A DNA stretch of 64,000 nt from Lachnospiraceae bacterium (GTDB taxonomy: Bacteria; Bacillota; Clostridia; Lachnospirales; Lachnospiraceae), in the NCBI GenBank assembly GCA_024403355.1, contig JAKSRW010000002.1:84794-148793 (forward strand). Reading direction: 5' to 3'. Position numbers and translations under genes: made by a program. This document shows positions 59,868-64,000 of the stretch, one piece after another (within the stretch, counting starts at the first letter, position 1; every line of letters starts with the position of its first letter). The notes below the pieces were generated by a model that saw only the letters and a program-made list of their open reading frames with translations, was not told the DNA's origin and did no database searches.

Positions 59868-61871
59868 TTGAAAATTGGAAACAGCAAGCGTCTTAAAATA
59901 ATGACTGTCATCATTGCCGTACTTGTTGTTGTACTTATTGCCACAATCATGATTACTCTGATTAAGGCAAAAAGAATGGTGGAAGAGGGCAAAAAAGACG
60001 TTATCGACTATGTTCATAACGATGCGGGTGAAGTCGGTTATTATGACGAAGAAAACAATTTCGTGTCGATGCCGGAAAATGCGATAATTCTGGGTGAGGA
60101 TTATCTGCAGAATGATATGGTCGGCAAGCTGCTTATGCTTACCAAGGATCCTTCAAAGGAGGGCCTTGAGTCAAGCAGAGATATTGCCAAGGCACTCGGC
60201 TACGGAAAGGACACAAGTACAAGTCTGGATGCGGAAGCGGAACCTATCGGTTCTGATGATAAAAATATTGATAAAAAACAGGACGGCTCCGATAAAAAGG
60301 AGGAGACTTCAGAGGACGCTCCCGAAGGGGATAATACGGGAGATACAGGTCTGATAAGTCCCGAAGATATGTTTTTATCAACTCAGTACAGTGAAAACAG
60401 ACTTAAATATCTGGAGCTCTTAGGCTTCAGAAAGCCGGTAGGCGACAGTGAGAATCCCGATGAGGAGAATCCTGACAATGCAGAGGAAGAGCCTGCAGAG
60501 GAGCCTGTTACATTCCTTTCGGTTTATTATGCGGGTGTAGATGATCCAAGCGTCGCACATATTCAGGAAAAGCTCATGCAGTTAGGCTTCATGGAGAACT
60601 CCGACCCCACAGAGCACTATGGTCCCATCACAATGGAGGCCGTAAAGCTCTTCCAGCGTCAGAATGACCTGAAGCAGGACGGTATTATCGGTGAGCAGAC
60701 TATTGCCATGCTCTTCGATGATAATGCAAAATCATACCTGCTTAAGAGCGGTATGGAGGGTGATGATATCAGACGTGTTCAGAAGCGTCTGTACGAGCTT
60801 GGTTATCTGGCTACTCTTAACCAGATTACCGGTGTATACGATGATGCAACCGTGCAGGCTGTTAAGTCATTGCAGACCTCAAACGGTCTCTCGGGAGACG
60901 GCAAAATCGGTGCCATGACAAACGAACTCTTATACAGTGAGGATGTAAAAGCTAACCTTATTTCCTTCGGTGACAAGAGTGATATTGTACTTGAATGTCA
61001 GAAGAGACTTAAGGAACTCGGTTATATGACCACCGAGCCCGACGGTTTATACGGAAATGATACACTTGCGGCAGTAAAGCAGTTCCAGTCAAGAAATGAC
61101 TGTATCGTTGACGGTTACTTAGGACCTTCAACCAGAGCCGTTCTCAACAGCTCAACCGCTAAGGCGAACGGTGTCGTTCTCGGCGACAGCGGTGATACCG
61201 TTAAGCGTATCCAGGAGCTTCTCATTAAGTACGGCTACATGGAGGCAGGTTCCGCAACAGGATACTTCGGTGAAGTTACCGAATCTGCGGTAAAGCAGTT
61301 CCAGGGCAGAAACGGACTTCATGCGGACGGTAATGTAGGTCAGCAGACTATGAGCAAGCTTACCGGTTCGAATGTACTCAAGGCAGGCCAGTCAGGCGGC
61401 AACGGCGGCACAGGCGGCGGTGACAAGGGTACAAGTGGCGGAAAGGATAATAAGCCTACAAGCGGCGGCAGCAAGAATGATAATAAGGAGCCTGTAGTAA
61501 CCTATTCAGGTTCTGTAGATAATCTTATCAAGGTTGCCAAGACAAAGATCGGATGCTCATATGTATGGGGCAGCAAGGGACCTAACACCTTCGACTGTTC
61601 AGGCTTCGTATACTGGTGTCTGAAGCAGGTCGGTGTAAATCAGTCATACATCACTTCAAGCGGTTGGAGAACTGTAGGAAAGTACAAGAAGAATACAGAC
61701 TTCAATAAGATTAAGAAGGGCGATGTAGTCGTAGTATACGGCCATGTAGGTATTGCAGCAGGCAACGGTGAGGTAATCGATGCTTCATCATCAGCCGGCA
61801 AGATTGTTTACCGTACAATGGGTGACTGGTGGAAGCGTAACTTCATCTGTTCATGGACCATCTTCGGTTAA
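59868..61871 (+). CDS. membrane-anchored NlpC/P60 endopeptidase with four peptidoglycan-binding repeats
   Basis: 667 aa. N-terminal anchor (MTVIIAVLVVVLIATIMITL); acidic low-complexity stretch (about 110-220); four PG_binding_1 repeats, each with an L-x-x-L-G-Y/F...T-x-x-A-V-K-x-F-Q pattern (about 225-510); a Gly/Thr/Lys linker; and a C-terminal NlpC/P60 domain with Cys577 (FDCSGFVYW) and His626 (YGHVGIAAG). It cleaves peptide stems in the wall, probably at division or growth. The start is a TTG with GGCGGG 8 nt upstream, which keeps the positive residues before the membrane helix; the next ATG is residue 12. Confidence 0.88.
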   Translation: MKIGNSKRLKIMTVIIAVLVVVLIATIMITLIKAKRMVEEGKKDVIDYVHNDAGEVGYYDEENNFVSMPENAIILGEDYLQNDMVGKLLMLTKDPSKEGLESSRDIAKALGYGKDTSTSLDAEAEPIGSDDKNIDKKQDGSDKKEETSEDAPEGDNTGDTGLISPEDMFLSTQYSENRLKYLELLGFRKPVGDSENPDEENPDNAEEEPAEEPVTFLSVYYAGVDDPSVAHIQEKLMQLGFMENSDPTEHYGPITMEAVKLFQRQNDLKQDGIIGEQTIAMLFDDNAKSYLLKSGMEGDDIRRVQKRLYELGYLATLNQITGVYDDATVQAVKSLQTSNGLSGDGKIGAMTNELLYSEDVKANLISFGDKSDIVLECQKRLKELGYMTTEPDGLYGNDTLAAVKQFQSRNDCIVDGYLGPSTRAVLNSSTAKANGVVLGDSGDTVKRIQELLIKYGYMEAGSATGYFGEVTESAVKQFQGRNGLHADGNVGQQTMSKLTGSNVLKAGQSGGNGGTGGGDKGTSGGKDNKPTSGGSKNDNKEPVVTYSGSVDNLIKVAKTKIGCSYVWGSKGPNTFDCSGFVYWCLKQVGVNQSYITSSGWRTVGKYKKNTDFNKIKKGDVVVVYGHVGIAAGNGEVIDASSSAGKIVYRTMGDWWKRNFICSWTIFG

Positions 61872-61890
61872 TTAAATAGTATTTAGTCAG

Positions 61891-61917
61891 GGCAGATTCC
61901 TTTTGGGGGAATCTGCC
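61891..61917 (+). terminator. hairpin between the NlpC/P60 gene and cysS
   Basis: Perfect 10-bp stem GGCAGATTCC / GGAATCTGCC with a 7-nt loop. The T-tract is poor, so it is a weak terminator; it does not resemble a T-box. Confidence 0.55.
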
Positions 61918-61948
61918 TATTAGAAATTAGAAAGGTATGGAAACTAAA

Positions 61949-63445
61949 ATGAAGCTTTATAACACACTTACACGTAATGTTGAGGATTTTAAGCCCAATG
62001 AAGAGGGTAAGGTAGCAATGTATACCTGCGGACCTACAGTTTACCATTTCGCACATATTGGAAATCTGCGAAGCTATATCTGTGAGGATATTCTTGAGAA
62101 GACACTTCGTTACGTGGGCTATGATGTTAAGCGTGTAATGAACATCACGGATGTAGGACATCTTTCAAGTGATGCGGATACAGGCGAGGATAAGATGCTC
62201 AAGGGCGCAAAGCGCGAGAACAAGACAGTTATGGAAATTGCAAAGTTCTATACAGATGCATTTTTCTCAGACTGTGAAAAGCTGAACATCAAGAGACCCG
62301 ATGTTGTAGAGCCTGCCACAAACTGTATTGACGAATTCATCAATATGATTAAGGTGCTTCTCGAGAAGGGCTATGCATATATGGCCGGCGAGAACATTTA
62401 CTTCGATACCTCAAAGCTTAAGGACTACTACGTATTCGGTAACCAGAGCGAGGATGAGCTTATGGTTGGTGTTCGTGATGATGTTACCGAGGATACAAAT
62501 AAGAGAAATAAGAATGACTTCGTGCTCTGGTTTACAAAGTCTAAATTTGAGGACCAGGCATTAAAGTGGGACAGCCCCTGGGGCGTAGGATATCCCGGCT
62601 GGCATATTGAGTGCTCATGCATCAGTATGAAGCATCTTGGTGAATATATGGATATCCACTGCGGTGGTGTAGACAATATTTTCCCTCACCACACAAATGA
62701 GATTGCACAGAGTGAATCATATCTCGGACACAAGTGGTGTAACTACTGGTTCCATGTTCATCACCTTAATGACCTTGAAGGCAAGATGAGTAAGTCAAAG
62801 GGAAATATCCTTACAGTTTCGGTTTTAGAGGAGAAGGGCTATGATCCCCTTGTTTACAGATTCTTCTGTCTTCAGTCACATTACAGAAAGCCTCTGGAGT
62901 TCTCATATGATGTATTAGATAATGCAAAGGCTGCTTACGGAAAGCTTCAGAAGCGCTGCCTTGACATTCTCAAGGAAGCAAAGGCTGCAGGTGCGCTGGC
63001 AGAAGATAAGGAAGGCTGCCCTAAGTGCAGAGCTAAGGGTGTGCTTGAAAAGAATGGACTTGTAGCCGCAGATAAGGTTAACAAGGCTGTATTTGATGAA
63101 TACAATGCAAAGTTTATTGATGCCATTTCAAATGATACAAACACTTCTATGGCGGTAACTCTTGTATATGATGTAATTAAGGCAGATACCGATGCGGCAA
63201 CAAAGCTTGCGCTCATCAGCAGCTTTGATAAGGTGCTGGGTCTTGGCTTAACCGTAGAAAAGGCTGAGGAGACTGCAGGTGTTGATTCAGAGCTTGAGGC
63301 TTATGTATTAGAGCAGATTGAACTCAGAAAGGCTGCAAAGAAGGAGAAGAACTTCGCTGAGGCTGACAGAATCCGTGCAGAGCTTCTTGAAAAAGGAATC
63401 GTTCTCGAAGACACCAGAGAGGGTGTTAAGTGGCATCTTGCTTAA
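61949..63445 (+). CDS. cysS: cysteinyl-tRNA synthetase
   Basis: 498 aa class I synthetase. MKLYNTLTRNVEDF is the family's usual start; MYTCGPTVYHFAHIGNLRSY contains the zinc Cys and HIGH-like motif; WHIECSCISM, FPHHTNEIAQSE and GKMSKSKGN (KMSKS loop) follow. A CPKCRAKG segment lies in the C-terminal half. An in-frame ATG at 61937 (M-E-T-K-M) sits 1 nt after GAAAGG, so 61949 is preferred, with either possible. mrnC follows 38 bp downstream, the usual Firmicute order. Confidence 0.94.
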   Translation: MKLYNTLTRNVEDFKPNEEGKVAMYTCGPTVYHFAHIGNLRSYICEDILEKTLRYVGYDVKRVMNITDVGHLSSDADTGEDKMLKGAKRENKTVMEIAKFYTDAFFSDCEKLNIKRPDVVEPATNCIDEFINMIKVLLEKGYAYMAGENIYFDTSKLKDYYVFGNQSEDELMVGVRDDVTEDTNKRNKNDFVLWFTKSKFEDQALKWDSPWGVGYPGWHIECSCISMKHLGEYMDIHCGGVDNIFPHHTNEIAQSESYLGHKWCNYWFHVHHLNDLEGKMSKSKGNILTVSVLEEKGYDPLVYRFFCLQSHYRKPLEFSYDVLDNAKAAYGKLQKRCLDILKEAKAAGALAEDKEGCPKCRAKGVLEKNGLVAADKVNKAVFDEYNAKFIDAISNDTNTSMAVTLVYDVIKADTDAATKLALISSFDKVLGLGLTVEKAEETAGVDSELEAYVLEQIELRKAAKKEKNFAEADRIRAELLEKGIVLEDTREGVKWHLA

Positions 63446-63483
63446 AGGAATATTTTGCTGAAGGAATGAAAGGATGACTGTTG

Positions 63484-63933
63484 ATGGAGCTTAATAATGA
63501 AAAATCCGTATCAGGGCTTGCAGATGCGGTCAGAAAAACTTTTAACCTTGCGGGGCAGGATATTCGTCAGATTCCGGCACTTACGCTGGCATATCTGGGG
63601 GACTGCATTTATGAACTGATCATTCGTACTATGCTTGTAGAACAGGGCAACTGCCATGTAAATGACTTAAATAAAAAGTCATCCTTTTATGCGAAGGCAC
63701 CCAGCCAGGCAAAAATGATGCATGGAATAGAGGCGCTTCTGACGGAAGAAGAGATGTCCTTTTATAAGCGCGGAAGAAATACAAAATCAGGAAGTGTGGC
63801 AAAGAGCGGCACAGTGGCGGAATACAGGACAGCGACCGGCTTTGAGGCACTGATGGGATACCTCTATCTTGAGGGACGCACCGAAAGGATTTTTGAGCTC
63901 GTCAGGGCAGGAACAGAGGCCCTGGACAGCTAA
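63484..63933 (+). CDS. mrnC: Mini-ribonuclease III
   Basis: 149 aa RNase III catalytic domain without the RNA-binding domain; matures 23S rRNA ends in Firmicutes. LTLAYLGDCIYELIIR carries the catalytic acidic residues, SGTVAEYRTATGFEALMGYLY the second motif. The ATG at 63484 follows AAAGG by 10 nt; a TTG at 63481 is in frame. Placement after cysS is conserved in the phylum. Confidence 0.93.
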   Translation: MELNNEKSVSGLADAVRKTFNLAGQDIRQIPALTLAYLGDCIYELIIRTMLVEQGNCHVNDLNKKSSFYAKAPSQAKMMHGIEALLTEEEMSFYKRGRNTKSGSVAKSGTVAEYRTATGFEALMGYLYLEGRTERIFELVRAGTEALDS

Positions 63934-64000
63934 TGTACAGGTTAGATCAAACTCGTGACCGCTTCGCTTGTCACTCGTTATAAAATCGCTGCTACCGCAG
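63934..64000. other. window edge, possible start of an intergenic repeat
   Basis: Past the mrnC stop there is a small inverted repeat GTGAC...GTCAC (63954-63977 region) and then GC-rich sequence cut by the window edge. It may be the start of a structured element or of the next gene's leader; nothing more can be said. Confidence 0.25.

Noticed and set aside
61872..61948. T-box leader for cysS
   Set aside because: The space is under 80 nt and lacks the conserved T-box sequence; only a simple hairpin is present.

Overview
The window reads as a chromosomal segment of a low-to-mid GC Firmicute, most likely a Lachnospiraceae-type Clostridium relative (Butyrivibrio/Roseburia/Eubacterium-like). The evidence is the gene set: HemZ-type coproporphyrinogen dehydrogenase, a reverse rubrerythrin, a FeoB-associated Cys-rich protein, Mini-RNase III, a bifunctional RelA and TldD/TldE. 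Strong AGGAGG-type ribosome sites and several TTG/GTG starts agree with this. Species cannot be named from the sequence alone. No rRNA, tRNA, CRISPR array, transposase or phage gene is visible.

Layout. 0.1-7.5 kb is housekeeping on the + strand: thyA, folA, galM, bifunctional relA, a metallo-hydrolase and hemZ. 7.7-8.4 kb holds a small HD-GYP protein with a ~200-nt leader. 8.4-20.6 kb is an AT-richer accessory island. It has a small-protein/nucleotidyltransferase pair, then a divergent XRE repressor (with operator-like palindrome) facing a run of secreted or membrane proteins. These include several DUF6273 proteins, one of them decayed, a large multidomain predicted cysteine hydrolase and a DUF5696-like lipoprotein. 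20.7-34.1 kb mixes a fibronectin-type surface protein, metY, and a set of cyclic-di-GMP turnover proteins (HD-GYP, two GGDEF-EAL proteins with degenerate GGDEF). It also has a PFL-activase-like radical SAM protein, a PIN/NYN-like protein with a long charged tail, and a drug/metabolite exporter. 34.2-38.2 kb carries tldD/tldE, a metallo-hydrolase and, convergently, reverse rubrerythrin behind a Fur/PerR-like palindrome.

38.3-46.4 kb (minus strand) is the most unusual part: a single-module NRPS (C-A-T-reductase) appears to be co-transcribed with a membrane SpoIIE-type phosphatase and a 7-TM hybrid histidine kinase. It is divergent from feoAB, whose leader carries a perfect 18-bp DtxR-like palindrome. 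46.7-53.4 kb continues with feoA, feoB, the Cys-rich Feo partner, another metallo-hydrolase, a HTH protein, a YegP-like protein, mscL and prfC.

53.5-59 kb is a Dlt-like acyl-transfer operon (carrier protein, MBOAT, SGNH/DltD-like protein, AMP-ligase) followed by a LysR regulator. The window ends with purC, a peptidoglycan-binding NlpC/P60 hydrolase, cysS and mrnC.

Themes: surface modification and cell-wall remodelling, c-di-GMP degradation, iron/redox handling, and one small-molecule (peptide aldehyde/alcohol-type) pathway tied to signalling genes. Functions are inferred from motifs read by eye; no database search was run.
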